Source: Scardovia wiggsiae F0424
GTDB lineage: Bacteria > Actinomycetota > Actinomycetes > Actinomycetales > Bifidobacteriaceae
Length of the DNA stretch: 64,000 nucleotides
Reading direction: 5' to 3'
Assembly (NCBI RefSeq): GCF_000269605.1
Contig: NZ_AKCI01000001.1
Span: 1,178,001 to 1,242,000 of the forward strand
Shown here: in pieces, positions 17,584 through 26,797 of the stretch
Layout: the number at the start of each line of letters is the position of its first letter
Numbering within the stretch: position 1 is the stretch's first letter
Translations under genes and position numbers: made by a program
Notes under the pieces: model-generated
The model's database searches: none
The model's input: only the letters and a program-made list of their open reading frames with translations
What the model was told of the DNA's origin: nothing

Positions 17584-19005
17584 ATGTCATCGGTATGGCT
17601 TGACATCATCTTCATTATTATATTTATGCTTATCGGCTCTGTTTTCTCGGGGACGGAGATGGCTCTTATCTCGCTGCGCACATCTCAGATAGAACAGCTG
17701 GAACAGCAGGATGCGCGGGGGGCGCGCGTGGCAAAGGTTGCCAAAGACCCTAACCGTTTCCTGTCTACAGTGCAGCTCGGCGTGACCCTGGCAGGTTTCC
17801 TGTCTGCGTCTTTTGGCGCAAGCGCTGTTGCACCGTATCTCGCCCCTGTTTTCGTCAGATGGGGAGTCCCTGCCGGTTTCGCCGACGGCCTGTCAACGGT
17901 TGTCCTGACTATTATTATTTCCTATTTTTCCATTGTCATCTCAGAACTGACACCTAAACGGATAGCGCTGCAGCGGCCTGTGGAGATCGCCCGGGCTGTT
18001 GTCCCGGCTGTAGATGCTATTGCAACGGTATGCGCGCCGCTTATCTGGCTTATCAGCAAAAACATCAATGCACTCGTGCGCATCCTCGGGTTTGATCCCG
18101 ATGAAACGGAAAATGCGGTGAGCGACGACGAACTGCGGGTCCTGGTGTCGTCGAATGACCAGCTCGGCAAGGATGAGCGCGTTATCCTCGATGACGTTTT
18201 TGACGCCTCGGAAACGATCGTCGCCGAAGTCATGCGGCCGCGCGCTGATGTGACGTTTATTGACGGCGATATGCCGCTCAGTGAGGCCGCCCGGTTCGTC
18301 CGCGACCTGCCTTATTCGAGGTACCCGGTAACGGGCAAAGATTTTGACGATGTCCTGGGGTTCGTCCACGTCCGTGACCTTCTTGATATCCGCGATCCCC
18401 ATGCCCGCACTGTTGCCGATGTAACACGGGAAGGGATCAGCCTGCCGGGGACGTCAAAAATACTCCCCAGCATCAGCCTGCTCCGCAAACGCGGCATCCA
18501 TCTGGCCATAGTTATCGATGAGTACGGCGGAACTGACGGCATCGTTACCCTTGAAGATATGACCGAAGAGCTTGTAGGCGATATCCGCGACGAATACGAT
18601 CTTCCGGAGGCCGGAAGCAATACGGCTGCAACCGCTTTCCATGACGGGAAACTCACTGTGGACGGCGGGATCACCCTGGAAGATTTTGCCGATATCTCAG
18701 GTATTGAGCTGGAGGACGGACCGTATGAGACCCTTGCCGGGTACATGCAGGCCCACACAGGCGAGCTGGGGTTTGTCGGGCAGGAACTGTTTGTCGCTGA
18801 TCCGGAAGTTGGGAATATCAGCCACAGTACGCAGGAGGACGAAGCTGACAGAGCGGATCCAGGCGGAGCCGGACGCGCAGCAGGGTTCACCATGGCCGTT
18901 ACTGCCGTAGACGGAAGGCGTATCCAGGCCATAGAAGTACGCCTGGGCCCATCCCGGGATCCCGCGCAGCACGCGGCCTCACCGGACGCGCAGCAGGGGA
19001 ATTAA
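17584..19005 (+). CDS. CNNM-domain / CBS-pair membrane protein (HlyC/CorC family)
   Basis: 473 residues. An N-terminal CNNM (DUF21) membrane domain with three or four helices covers about residues 1-180 (SGTEMALISLRTSQIEQL, GVTLAGFLSASFGASA, YFSIVISELTPKRIAL). A CBS pair follows (VAEVMRPRADVTFIDGD, DLPYSRYPVTGKDFDDVLG, AIVIDEYGGTDGIVTLEDM), then a CorC_HlyC-type C-terminal domain. Family members are linked to magnesium or cobalt export and ion homeostasis; the older hemolysin label is historical. The start has a weak AAGGA about 12 nt upstream. Confidence 0.88.
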   Translation: MSSVWLDIIFIIIFMLIGSVFSGTEMALISLRTSQIEQLEQQDARGARVAKVAKDPNRFLSTVQLGVTLAGFLSASFGASAVAPYLAPVFVRWGVPAGFADGLSTVVLTIIISYFSIVISELTPKRIALQRPVEIARAVVPAVDAIATVCAPLIWLISKNINALVRILGFDPDETENAVSDDELRVLVSSNDQLGKDERVILDDVFDASETIVAEVMRPRADVTFIDGDMPLSEAARFVRDLPYSRYPVTGKDFDDVLGFVHVRDLLDIRDPHARTVADVTREGISLPGTSKILPSISLLRKRGIHLAIVIDEYGGTDGIVTLEDMTEELVGDIRDEYDLPEAGSNTAATAFHDGKLTVDGGITLEDFADISGIELEDGPYETLAGYMQAHTGELGFVGQELFVADPEVGNISHSTQEDEADRADPGGAGRAAGFTMAVTAVDGRRIQAIEVRLGPSRDPAQHAASPDAQQGN

Positions 19006-19144
19006 TCCTGCGTCCATGCTGTTGATCCATATGCGGGCAGGATACCTGTCTATATGTGGAATCTGGATGCCTCCCCGCAGAAGGAACAGAAACACCGTTC
19101 AGTACTATATCGATAGGATCCGGATACGGACCTTTGGAGGTATT

Positions 19145-19624
19145 ATGGAACTTGTATATATCAATCCCGGCCTTGATGAACAGGCCTCGCAAAAGATCAT
19201 TGCCATCCTTCAGGACAGGCTCAGCCAGGAGCAGGAAGCGGCCCTCCTGCTGAAGCATGCCCACTGGAATATGAAAGGCGCGAATTTTATTGCAGTCCAT
19301 GAGATGCTTGACCCTGAAGTCGATTCCTGCCTTGAGCAGGCCGATGAGACTGCGGAACGCATAGCCCAGCTGGGCGGATGGTCAGACGGGCGGGCAGACG
19401 CCATCGTGGGCAACCGGTCATGGGAACGTTTTGATGTTGAAGGCTCACAGGACACTTCTGTATATCTGAAAGCCCTGATCACATATTATGAGGGTTTCAT
19501 TGAGAACGACCGTAAAGCCATCGCTGAGCTTGACAGCCTTGACGTCATCAGTTCGAATATTATCCAGGACCATGTCCAGAGCCTTGAGAAATTCCTCTGG
19601 TTCATGCGCGCACACCTTGCATAG
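19145..19624 (+). CDS. dps: Dps-family ferritin-like protein
   Basis: 159 residues. Dps forms 12-subunit shells that oxidise and store iron and shield DNA from peroxide. The ferroxidase region KHAHWNMKGANF / HEMLDPEVD / AERIAQLGG matches the family, and LWFMRAHL is a typical C-terminal helix. The ATG is preceded by GGAGG at 5 nt. It lies alone, 139 bp after the CNNM/CBS gene. Confidence 0.9.
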   Translation: MELVYINPGLDEQASQKIIAILQDRLSQEQEAALLLKHAHWNMKGANFIAVHEMLDPEVDSCLEQADETAERIAQLGGWSDGRADAIVGNRSWERFDVEGSQDTSVYLKALITYYEGFIENDRKAIAELDSLDVISSNIIQDHVQSLEKFLWFMRAHLA

Positions 19625-19885
19625 CCCCATCTGAGATATGCCGGCGCACCCGGATGCCGGCATACGCACAAAAATACCGGCAGCACAGTATATGCAGCAT
19701 GCTGTACGTACCGCCGGAGCCTGAGGCAGCAGAGCAGGTTATCCGTCCTGCTGCCTTTGCCGTACCTGCACTGTATCTCTATCTTCCCCGGTATGATAGG
19801 AACAGTGCTGAGGGCGCTGGATAAAAAACGCGGACCTCAGATGAATGACGCAAACTTACCCAGATAAAGTATCAAAGGAGCAATA

Positions 19886-20863
19886 ATGGGTGGCTTTATA
19901 ACTTTAGGGATAATCCTTGTTATCTTTCTGTGGATATTCCTTTCCGGGCTGTACGTTGTGCCGCAGCAGCGCGCCTATATCATTGAGCGTTTCGGAAAAT
20001 TCCTGAAAGTTTCAGGGGCAGGCATCCATGTCAAGATCCCGCTGGTAGACCGCATTGCAACAAGGACAAGCCTCCGGGTCAACCAGCTTATGGTCAAGGT
20101 AGAAACCAAAACTCTGGATAACGTGTTCGTGACTGTTGTGGTATCCACCCAGTTCCGCGTTGAAGCTGCAAATGTGGCTAAGGCCTACTATGAGCTGCAG
20201 GATCCCGCCGGACAGCTGCGGTCCTACATGGAAGACGCCCTGCGCAGCGCCATCCCCATGCTGACCCTTGACGATGCTTTCGCCCGCAAGGACGATGTGG
20301 CTTCCGACGTGCAGGCTACCGTGGGCGCCGAGATGGCACGCTTCGGTTTCACCGTCGTCAAGACCCTGATTACTTCTATTGACCCTTCCAGCCAGGTGAA
20401 AGCCGCGATGGATTCCATCAACGCTGCCCAGCGCGAGAAGGAAGCTACACGCGAACGTGCTGAGGCAAACCGCATTGCCATTGAAACGCAGGCCGCAGCT
20501 GAGGCTGAGCGCACGCGCCTCCAGGGTGAGGGCCAGGCAAATTACCGCCGCGAAATCGCCAACGGTATCGTTGACCAGATCAAGAGCCTGCAGGCTGTCG
20601 GCATGGATATTGACGAAGTGAATAACGTTGTGCTGTTCAACCAGTATCTGGATGTTATGCGTTCCCTGTCTGAGTCTGACAACGCGAAGACTGTTGTCCT
20701 GCCTGCTTCGACCCCTGGCGGATACGGCGAGCTGTTCAGCCAGATGACCAGCGCAATGGTCACTGCCGAAGATTCCAAGGGCACAGCTACCCTTTCACAG
20801 GCTGCCCGGAAACGCACCGGCTCCGGAACCCGCAGCGCCGCTGATAAGAGTGCAGGCAAATAA
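19886..20863 (+). CDS. SPFH/Band 7 (stomatin-like) membrane protein
   Basis: 325 residues. A single N-terminal membrane helix (GIILVIFLWIFLSGLYVV) is followed by the SPFH domain (VPQQRAYIIERFGKF, VQATVGAEMARFGFTVV) and a long Ala/Glu/Arg coiled-coil region (REKEATRERAEANRIAIETQ). Family members assemble into ring-like membrane scaffolds that influence membrane proteases and domains. The start has AAAGGAG 6 nt upstream. An NfeD partner, common elsewhere, is absent here. Confidence 0.9.
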   Translation: MGGFITLGIILVIFLWIFLSGLYVVPQQRAYIIERFGKFLKVSGAGIHVKIPLVDRIATRTSLRVNQLMVKVETKTLDNVFVTVVVSTQFRVEAANVAKAYYELQDPAGQLRSYMEDALRSAIPMLTLDDAFARKDDVASDVQATVGAEMARFGFTVVKTLITSIDPSSQVKAAMDSINAAQREKEATRERAEANRIAIETQAAAEAERTRLQGEGQANYRREIANGIVDQIKSLQAVGMDIDEVNNVVLFNQYLDVMRSLSESDNAKTVVLPASTPGGYGELFSQMTSAMVTAEDSKGTATLSQAARKRTGSGTRSAADKSAGK

Positions 20864-20942
20864 AGGCCCTGCCGGCAGATAAAACTTTGGCCGGCACAGA
20901 ACAGCAGGCCCGTGAACCATGCGGACAGCCGGGTCAACCGGG

Positions 20943-21611
20943 TTAGTAGATAGTATACTGGTTGATCGCATGCCTGCGCGAACGCCAGTCGGGCAGATAC
21001 ATATCCATACGGTCACGGAAACCCTTTCCGTGACCTTTTTCGTATAAATGCACCATTTCATGGACCAGCACATATTCGAGAAGCTCCTCAGGCATATACG
21101 CAAGTGCCAGGTTAAGGCGGATCCGCCGTGTAGCCGGTGTGCAGGACCCCCATCGTGATGTCATGGTACGCAGCGTGATATGGGACGGAGTCCTGCCTGT
21201 TACCTTTGCGTAGCGGGCAAGGAGGGCATCAACTTTGGGCCGGAGTATGCCGGCTGCCTCTTTTTTATGGGCATCATCCCATTGCGATACACAAAAACTG
21301 CGGGGTACACTGCGGTCTGCAGGCAGCAAGCCTGCAGCCTCTCTGCGGCTGCCGCCCTGTGCCATTTCAGCAGCGATAATACCGTCCTGCTGTCTGCGGA
21401 TCCAATCCCTGTGTGAACGGATAAGCTTCTCGATATCAGCTGCAGATGCATGCACAGGCGCACTGACCTCAATACGCCCATGCGGCGGTTTGACCCTCAG
21501 ATACAGATTTTTATTCGCCGGCCTGCGCGTCACGAATACTTCAAGATAATCAATGACCAGACGCTCCCGGACATTTCCAGCGCGGCGCAGCCCCCTGTTT
21601 CCCCATCGCAT
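20943..21611 (-). CDS. YgjP-like zinc metallopeptidase
   Basis: DUF45/YgjP-type protein with the zinc motif HEMVHLYEKGHGKGF (HExxH plus a downstream His) and the conserved RWGSCTP and RIRLNLALAYMP segments. It is likely cytoplasmic; the family's substrate is not established. The start is uncertain. The longest reading would begin inside tRNA-Ile, which I reject; ATGs at 21659 and 21611 both lack a clear ribosome-binding site. The conserved region begins just after the latter. Confidence 0.75.
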   Translation of the reverse strand: MRWGNRGLRRAGNVRERLVIDYLEVFVTRRPANKNLYLRVKPPHGRIEVSAPVHASAADIEKLIRSHRDWIRRQQDGIIAAEMAQGGSRREAAGLLPADRSVPRSFCVSQWDDAHKKEAAGILRPKVDALLARYAKVTGRTPSHITLRTMTSRWGSCTPATRRIRLNLALAYMPEELLEYVLVHEMVHLYEKGHGKGFRDRMDMYLPDWRSRRHAINQYTIY

Positions 21612-21714
21612 GCTTTTATTGTGACACACCACGGATACTAACCTGCTTATGTGTTCCATGGGTGGTTGTAACATAACTCTTTGTGCGGTCTGATTGGCTT
21701 CGGATTGCAGGTAC

Positions 21715-21788
21715 GGGCCCATAGCTCAGCTGGTTAGAGCGCGTCCCTGATAAGGACGAGGTCGGAGGTTCAAGTCCTCCTGGGCCCA
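21715..21788 (+). tRNA. tRNA-Ile (GAT)
   Basis: 74 nt. Acceptor arms GGGCCCA (21715-21721) and TGGGCCC (21781-21787) pair fully. The anticodon stem CGTCC/GGACG encloses loop CTGATAA with anticodon GAT. TTCAAGT marks the T-loop. The 3' CCA is not encoded. Confidence 0.97.
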
Positions 21789-21827
21789 CGCGGATTCTCG
21801 CAATACGCAGTGTAAGGTGCTGCTTTT

Positions 21828-21900
21828 GGGGGTATGGCGCAGCTGGTAGCGCATCTGCTTTGCAAGCAGAGGGTCAGGGGTTCGAGTCCCCTTACCTCCA
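21828..21900 (+). tRNA. tRNA-Ala (TGC)
   Basis: 73 nt. Acceptor GGGGGTA pairs with TACCTCC (one G-T). The anticodon stem TCTGC/GCAGA encloses loop TTTGCAA with anticodon TGC; the T-loop is TTCGAGT. Ile and Ala tRNAs often sit in rRNA spacers, but no rRNA is present here. Confidence 0.97.
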
Positions 21901-21903
21901 CCG

Positions 21904-21947
21904 ACTCGGAACCACTTAACCCATGTAACGGTTCCGAGTTTTCTTTT
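21904..21947 (+). terminator. Rho-independent terminator after tRNA-Ile/tRNA-Ala
   Basis: ACTCGGAACC (21904-21913) pairs with GGTTCCGAGT (21930-21939), followed by TTTTCTTTT. It ends the tRNA transcript. Confidence 0.9.
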
Positions 21948-22053
21948 AATATATCCTTATCCCCCGCCTCTCCTTTTTCTGCTCGTCAGAGAAAACCTCA
22001 ATGCATAAAGTGCACCCCCCAATGGATGCGCGCAGAGTGCGGGAGCAGCGCTG

Positions 22054-22839
22054 CTAGCCGCGGGCTTCAATCATGATGCGCGAAACGTCAGCAAGGGTGA
22101 AGCCTGCAAAATCAGGGATCGACGTGGAATGGGGCGCGCGTTCGGAAGCCGGTGTGCTCGTTTCCCCTGCGACCCGCACAACCACTGCCCCGGCCGCCGA
22201 CGCTGCATGAAGACCGGAAACAGAGTCCTCAAAAACCAGGCACTCGCCCATTGCCTGCCTGTCATGCGGATCAAGCCTGGCTATTTCTGCGGCCATATAA
22301 TAGGGATCCGGCTGCGGTTTCTTCTTATCGTCAGGCAGGGACTCGTCACACACATAACCGGCGAATATCCCGTCAGGGACATGATCAATAAGGTTCTGGA
22401 CCAATACACGCGGCGATCCGGTGACCAGCACAGCCGGGATATGCGCATCATGGACCTGCTGCAGGAAATCCCTTGCCCCGGAGTTCCATGGCAGCTGAGC
22501 GGATTCTTTATCATGCATATAATCAACCAGCGTATGCGCAACTTCTTCGCGCCCCATAGGGACGCCCAGCCGGATAAGCTCGTCAGCCACATGGGCCAGG
22601 GATGTCCCCTGCAGCCCTGCCATCAGTTCCGGTGTCCACTCTACCCCGTTCTCAGTTGCAAGGGTGCGTTCTACCTGCGCCCAGTACACTTCCGAATTGA
22701 TAAGCGTGCCATCCATATCGAAAAACACCGCACGCGGAAGATACTGGGCCTCCCCTGAAGCATGGGGGCTGCCGCCTGCATTATCCGATGCACTGCCGGA
22801 ATTGCCGTCACCACTGTTATGTATCGCCTGTTCACTCAC
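22054..22839 (-). CDS. HAD-superfamily hydrolase (beta-phosphoglucomutase / sugar phosphatase type)
   Basis: 261 residues from a GTG at 22839. HAD motif I is FFDMDGTLINSEVYW, motif II VLVTGSPR, motif III around DDKKKPQPDPYYM, and motif IV FEDSVSGLHAA. A helical cap between motifs I and II places it in the group of small phosphosugar phosphatases and mutases. About 35 residues of polar linker (NSGDGNSGSASDNAGG) precede motif I. The frame stays open further upstream but that part reads as non-coding. AGGG lies just before the GTG. The substrate is unknown. Confidence 0.85.
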   Translation of the reverse strand: MSEQAIHNSGDGNSGSASDNAGGSPHASGEAQYLPRAVFFDMDGTLINSEVYWAQVERTLATENGVEWTPELMAGLQGTSLAHVADELIRLGVPMGREEVAHTLVDYMHDKESAQLPWNSGARDFLQQVHDAHIPAVLVTGSPRVLVQNLIDHVPDGIFAGYVCDESLPDDKKKPQPDPYYMAAEIARLDPHDRQAMGECLVFEDSVSGLHAASAAGAVVVRVAGETSTPASERAPHSTSIPDFAGFTLADVSRIMIEARG

Positions 22840-23083
22840 AACCCTATTTTCCCACAGGCGAAGGATAGGGGGGGACAGGGTTCCGTATGCACAACAGGAA
22901 GGGATGGGCAAGGCGCGGAAGGGCAAGGCATAAAACCGCCGGCATGGACAGGGTATCTGTGCGCACAGCAGCACACACGCGGCACTGTGATATATGCCAT
23001 ATACGAAAATGGAATTATATACGCCCCAGCCATGTTGACCATTTACGTAAACATTTGACCTGCAAAACTTAAAGGAGCAGCTT

Positions 23084-23629
23084 ATGTCCAAGATCCTTAT
23101 GATCGTCGGTTCCGACCGCAAACATTCCTTCAATGCGCAGCTTGCGCGTGAGATCGTTAAAGAGATTGGGGACCGCGCAGAAACAGAGTTCCTGGATTTC
23201 AGCAATATCCCGTTCATCAACCAGGATGAAGAATTCCCGGCACCTGAAAGCGTCGAAGAAGCCCGCAAGGCTTTCAAGGAGGCTGACGGCGTATGGCTTG
23301 TTACCCCTCAGTATAATGCCTCGTATCCTGGCCGCGTCAAAAACCTCCTTGACTGGATATCCCGTGGAACCGAAAAGGGCGTAAGGGAAAGCGCCATATC
23401 ATACGGCGTGAAATTCACTGTAAGCTCGGCAGCCGACGGGGCGCGCGAAGGTGTCCTTCCTAAAGCTGTGGAACTGGGGAAGTTCACGGGTATGGATGTT
23501 ATGGATGAGCCGATTGCCGCGGTACCCCTTTCAGCAGAATCATGGCAGACTGACACGCTTGTCCTCAGTGATGCCGACAGGGAAGCTATTGCAGGCCAGG
23601 TTTCTGCATTCCTTGATTTCATCAGGTAA
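23084..23629 (+). CDS. NADPH-dependent FMN reductase family protein
   Basis: 181 residues with a flavodoxin-like fold. VGSDRKHSFNAQLA forms the phosphate-binding loop for FMN, and TPQYNASYPGRVKNLLDW is the hallmark of the NADPH-dependent FMN/azo/chromate reductase group. AAAGGAG lies at good spacing before the ATG. The gene is monocistronic between divergent and convergent neighbours. Confidence 0.9.
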   Translation: MSKILMIVGSDRKHSFNAQLAREIVKEIGDRAETEFLDFSNIPFINQDEEFPAPESVEEARKAFKEADGVWLVTPQYNASYPGRVKNLLDWISRGTEKGVRESAISYGVKFTVSSAADGAREGVLPKAVELGKFTGMDVMDEPIAAVPLSAESWQTDTLVLSDADREAIAGQVSAFLDFIR

Positions 23630-23754
23630 ATCCAGCCGTAAAAAGTAAAGGCAGCTGCAAACAGCACGCAGCAGGACGGACAGCCTGGACAGAAATACAG
23701 GGGCAGGAGAGAAAAGTACAGCTTAGGGGACCGCGCGCCCAGCCGGAGACAACC

Positions 23755-25527
23755 TCAGCCGGATTTGCCTTTACGCTTGAGCTCGCGGTTCTTGCGCATA
23801 ATATCAAAGACGATCCATGCAGACAGGATGAATGCCACTACGTATCCCATGAACCCGATAATCGGTATGCCAAAAACCACAGGCTGGATACGCGCAAAAT
23901 ACACGATCGACGACCCGACATAGAGCCCGACGACTATCAGGGCCATAGTCAGGCGGTCAACCATAAATGACAGCTGGCGTATGGGCTCTTCAGACCCGAC
24001 CAGTTCCATATTCGTTTTCAGCTGCCCGCGCGTAAGCATCCTCATAGCAGTGCCGGCCTCGCCCAAAGCCCCAAGGGCCCCATGGAGCGCCCCATGGGAT
24101 TCAAGCCCCAGTTTCTGTGCTTCATCTTTGATATACTCTTCAGGCTTCTGCGAAGAAAGCACATGTTGCGTAATGATATCCATCATATTCGTTTTCGGCA
24201 TGAGCTTGTTGACAAGCCCTTCAAGCGTTACCATACTCCGCGCAACGGTTGTGATGGACCCCGGAAGTTTCAGGTTATTGCGCGATGCCAGCTGGACCAT
24301 GGACATAATGAATTTAGCGATATCAAGGTCATTCAGGTCTACAGTCCCAAAATCCGCAATAAGCAGGTCTATATCCGATAAAAGCGCAGCACGGTCAATA
24401 CGGAGGGCGCCGGGGGATACTTCCGCCAGCCGCAGGAGCCCATCTTCAAGGGTCACCGAATCTTTGCGGGGCACAGCGAATATCATCTGCCTGAGGATGG
24501 AGCGCATCTCGCCATTGATGCGGCCGACCATGCCCAGGTCTATAAGGACTATCTGGCCGCCGCGGATAATAATATTGCCGGAATGCGGGTCAGCGTGGAA
24601 AAACCCTTTGTCAAGGACCTGCGTTGCATAGTTGTCAACGAGTTTTGTGCCGATCTCATCCGGGTCATAGCCTTCATATTTCAGCAGGCCAAGATGCGAT
24701 ACAGGCGTCCCCTCGATATAATCCATGACCACAATATGCTGCGTGCACAGCCGCATATACGGCCTCGGGCAGTCCATATAAGCATAGCTTTCAGTAAAAT
24801 CCCTGAACTCCTGCAGGTTTTTAGCCTCAACCATAAAATCGGTCTCAGACTGGAAAGTATCCCACAGCTCATCAACTACGCCCATAAAATCAACGATCTG
24901 GGTATTCTGCGATGCAACTTTCGTAGCCGTGCGCGCTACGGAACGGATTATTTCGATATCCTGCGCCATCGTTTCACGCACACCTGGGCGCTGCACCTTA
25001 ACAGCGACATCTTCCCCCGTTATCAGCGTTGCACGGTGGACCTGCGCCAGGGATGCAGACCCCAGAGGCTGGGGGTCAACATAGCTGAACACCTTCCCAA
25101 CCGGGCAGTTATACTCATGCTCAAGGGTTTTGCGGACGATCTGGAAGGGCATGGGGTCCGCGTCAGATTTAAGTTTAGCCAGTTCTGCGCAGTACTCTTC
25201 GGGAAGGATCTCCGAACGCATGGAAAGGATCTGCCCGACTTTAACGAATGTGGGCCCCAGCTCCTCCATGGCCATCCGCAGCTTTTCAGGCGTCACATTA
25301 TAGGGGACCCCGTATTTCTGCGTGATGCGTACTATCTGGGCAAGGCGATGGAGACGCCCCCGCGGCTGCTTCCTGCCCGGTATGCCTTCCTGGCCCCTGT
25401 ACTGGCGCCGATGCCTGCGGCCCTTACGCATACTGGATGTATCCACGTGTCTGGGCACATGGCACTTCCCCGCCGGCACACCGCTGCGGCGGGGCAACGG
25501 GTATTCCCCGGCAGAGCGGTCAGCCAT
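23755..25527 (-). CDS. AarF/UbiB (ABC1) family atypical kinase
   Basis: 590 residues. The ABC1 core carries KVGQILSMRSEILPEEY, the ATP-binding Ala-rich and Lys segments (GSASLAQVHRA, VAVKVQRPGV), the catalytic GFFHADPHSGNI and LIDLGMVG. Two C-terminal membrane helices follow (MALIVVGLYVGSSIVYFA and a second before the end). Family members control isoprenoid-quinone or lipid pathways. The ATG at 25527 overlaps the upstream gene's stop by 8 nt, which suggests translational coupling; an internal ATG at 25431 is possible. Confidence 0.88.
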   Translation of the reverse strand: MADRSAGEYPLPRRSGVPAGKCHVPRHVDTSSMRKGRRHRRQYRGQEGIPGRKQPRGRLHRLAQIVRITQKYGVPYNVTPEKLRMAMEELGPTFVKVGQILSMRSEILPEEYCAELAKLKSDADPMPFQIVRKTLEHEYNCPVGKVFSYVDPQPLGSASLAQVHRATLITGEDVAVKVQRPGVRETMAQDIEIIRSVARTATKVASQNTQIVDFMGVVDELWDTFQSETDFMVEAKNLQEFRDFTESYAYMDCPRPYMRLCTQHIVVMDYIEGTPVSHLGLLKYEGYDPDEIGTKLVDNYATQVLDKGFFHADPHSGNIIIRGGQIVLIDLGMVGRINGEMRSILRQMIFAVPRKDSVTLEDGLLRLAEVSPGALRIDRAALLSDIDLLIADFGTVDLNDLDIAKFIMSMVQLASRNNLKLPGSITTVARSMVTLEGLVNKLMPKTNMMDIITQHVLSSQKPEEYIKDEAQKLGLESHGALHGALGALGEAGTAMRMLTRGQLKTNMELVGSEEPIRQLSFMVDRLTMALIVVGLYVGSSIVYFARIQPVVFGIPIIGFMGYVVAFILSAWIVFDIMRKNRELKRKGKSG

Positions 25528-25927
25528 TCTTTTCTGACGGATCCGGGCTGCCTTCCTGCGCAGTGTCGCCGGGCGTATGGATGCCGCTGGCATCGCCGGT
25601 ATCGTCCGGGCTGCCGCCATTCAGTTTCTCAGCGATCCTGGATACACGCGCTACATATTCTTTACGTTCATCGTCATTCATGGCTGCCAGGCGCATCCGC
25701 AGCAAACGGTCCTGTGCATCGGAGATCGTGCTGTCTGCCTTATCTTTAGCCTTCCGGGACAGCTCGCTGTTCAGTTCGCGCCCCTGCTCCACAGTCAGCT
25801 TGCCTTTTTCCACCAGGTCATCAATGACCTCTTTGCTCTTATCAACACCTGTTGCAGCAAGCCCTACACCGGCCATAAAAATATCGCGCACAGCGTGAGA
25901 CAAAGAGTCAAAACCCGATTCTGCCAT
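25520..25927 (-). CDS. Small helical phasin-like protein
   Basis: 135 residues, predicted mainly helical and charged. The first half (MAGVGLAATGVDKSKEVIDD, LVEKGKLTVEQGRELNSEL) resembles the phasin / PhaF-type granule-associated family. The C-terminus is a disordered Pro/Asp/Gly tail. AAGGAGG lies before the start. It is co-transcribed with, and overlaps, the AarF-type kinase gene, a pairing consistent with a membrane-lipid role. Function is not established. Confidence 0.7.
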   Translation of the reverse strand: MAESGFDSLSHAVRDIFMAGVGLAATGVDKSKEVIDDLVEKGKLTVEQGRELNSELSRKAKDKADSTISDAQDRLLRMRLAAMNDDERKEYVARVSRIAEKLNGGSPDDTGDASGIHTPGDTAQEGSPDPSEKNG

Positions 25928-26078
25928 AATATGCCTCCTTCGGCGTTTTCCACCACTTTTCCTGTCCGGCAGCTGCAGGGTATCCCACGGGGATCCGCAC
26001 AGCTGCTCTTCTAATTCTAGCCTATTGCACCGATGGCGCAGAAATCCGGCACCATGCCGTTATCCGATACGATGAAAT

Positions 26079-26108
26079 ATGTTGCATATACAACATTTAT
26101 GCTATACT
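26079..26108 (+). promoter_or_regulatory. MarR operator and extended -10 promoter
   Basis: ATGTTGCATATACAACAT (26079-26096) is an 18-bp palindrome with one mismatched pair. It is followed by TGCTATACT, an extended -10 (TATACT 26103-26108). The palindrome covers the -35 region, a typical place for a MarR repressor. It likely drives the marR gene and the exporter pair downstream. Confidence 0.65.
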
Positions 26109-26187
26109 TGATGGAGCCTTAAAGATCCACTAATCTGCATAAAGTGAAATATCAATACGCTACAGAAGACAGGAAGTGCAGCCCCGT

Positions 26188-26757
26188 ATGTTCGCAGATA
26201 CCACAGGCACCGATACTAGCCACGATGGCAGCAGCTCCGGATTGCCACCGCTGATCTTTGTCTTCAATGTTATGGGCCATATCACCGAACAGGCCCTGGG
26301 CAAGGCGATCCCTGACATTTCAGGGGCTAATGCGCGGATCATCATGCTTATTGCGCATAACGATTCCCGAGGCGTGCCGACATACCAGTCCGATATAAGG
26401 GACTGCTTCTCCACCACCCGCTCAACAAGCAGCAGGGTTATTAAGCTCATGGAGCAGAAGGGCTGGATCACGTGCAGCGCTTCCACCCGCGATGCCCGCA
26501 AGATCCGGCTGCATTTGACGAAAAAAGCCGTTATCATCGCAAACAAAATAGACGCTGCGAGCGCCCTGGTCCAAAGCCAGATGCTGGAAGGGATTGACCC
26601 GGGCACTGTTTCGCAGGTCACTTCCGCCATCCTCCGGATGCGCGCCAACCTGGGGAAACATGGCGTTGGGCAAAGGCCGGCTCCAGCACGGCATAGGCCC
26701 GGGGGCAGGCGGGAAGGGCTGCACAGGAATCACCGAAAGCAGAAATATCAGCAGTAA
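26188..26757 (+). CDS. MarR-family transcriptional regulator
   Basis: About 189 residues. The winged helix-turn-helix is visible as QSDIRDCFSTTRSTSSRVIK followed by LMEQKGWI and the wing STRDARKIRLHLTKK, matching the MarR fold. The C-terminal 30 residues are basic and of low complexity. An alternative GTG start at 26176 exists; neither start has an ideal ribosome-binding site (AGGAA lies 12-13 nt from the ATG). It is the first gene before a heterodimeric ABC exporter and likely represses it until a drug or metabolite binds. Confidence 0.85.
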   Translation: MFADTTGTDTSHDGSSSGLPPLIFVFNVMGHITEQALGKAIPDISGANARIIMLIAHNDSRGVPTYQSDIRDCFSTTRSTSSRVIKLMEQKGWITCSASTRDARKIRLHLTKKAVIIANKIDAASALVQSQMLEGIDPGTVSQVTSAILRMRANLGKHGVGQRPAPARHRPGGRREGLHRNHRKQKYQQ

Positions 26758-26797
26758 TCCGCTAAACTGTAACAATCACAATTGTAATGGAGGAAAA

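Noticed and set aside
21612-21722. Upstream extension of the YgjP-like gene
   Set aside because: The longest version starts inside tRNA-Ile; no family-like residues are in the extension.
21715-21900. Possible rRNA operon around tRNA-Ile and tRNA-Ala
   Set aside because: Flanking sequence is protein-coding or a terminator; no 16S or 23S segments are seen.
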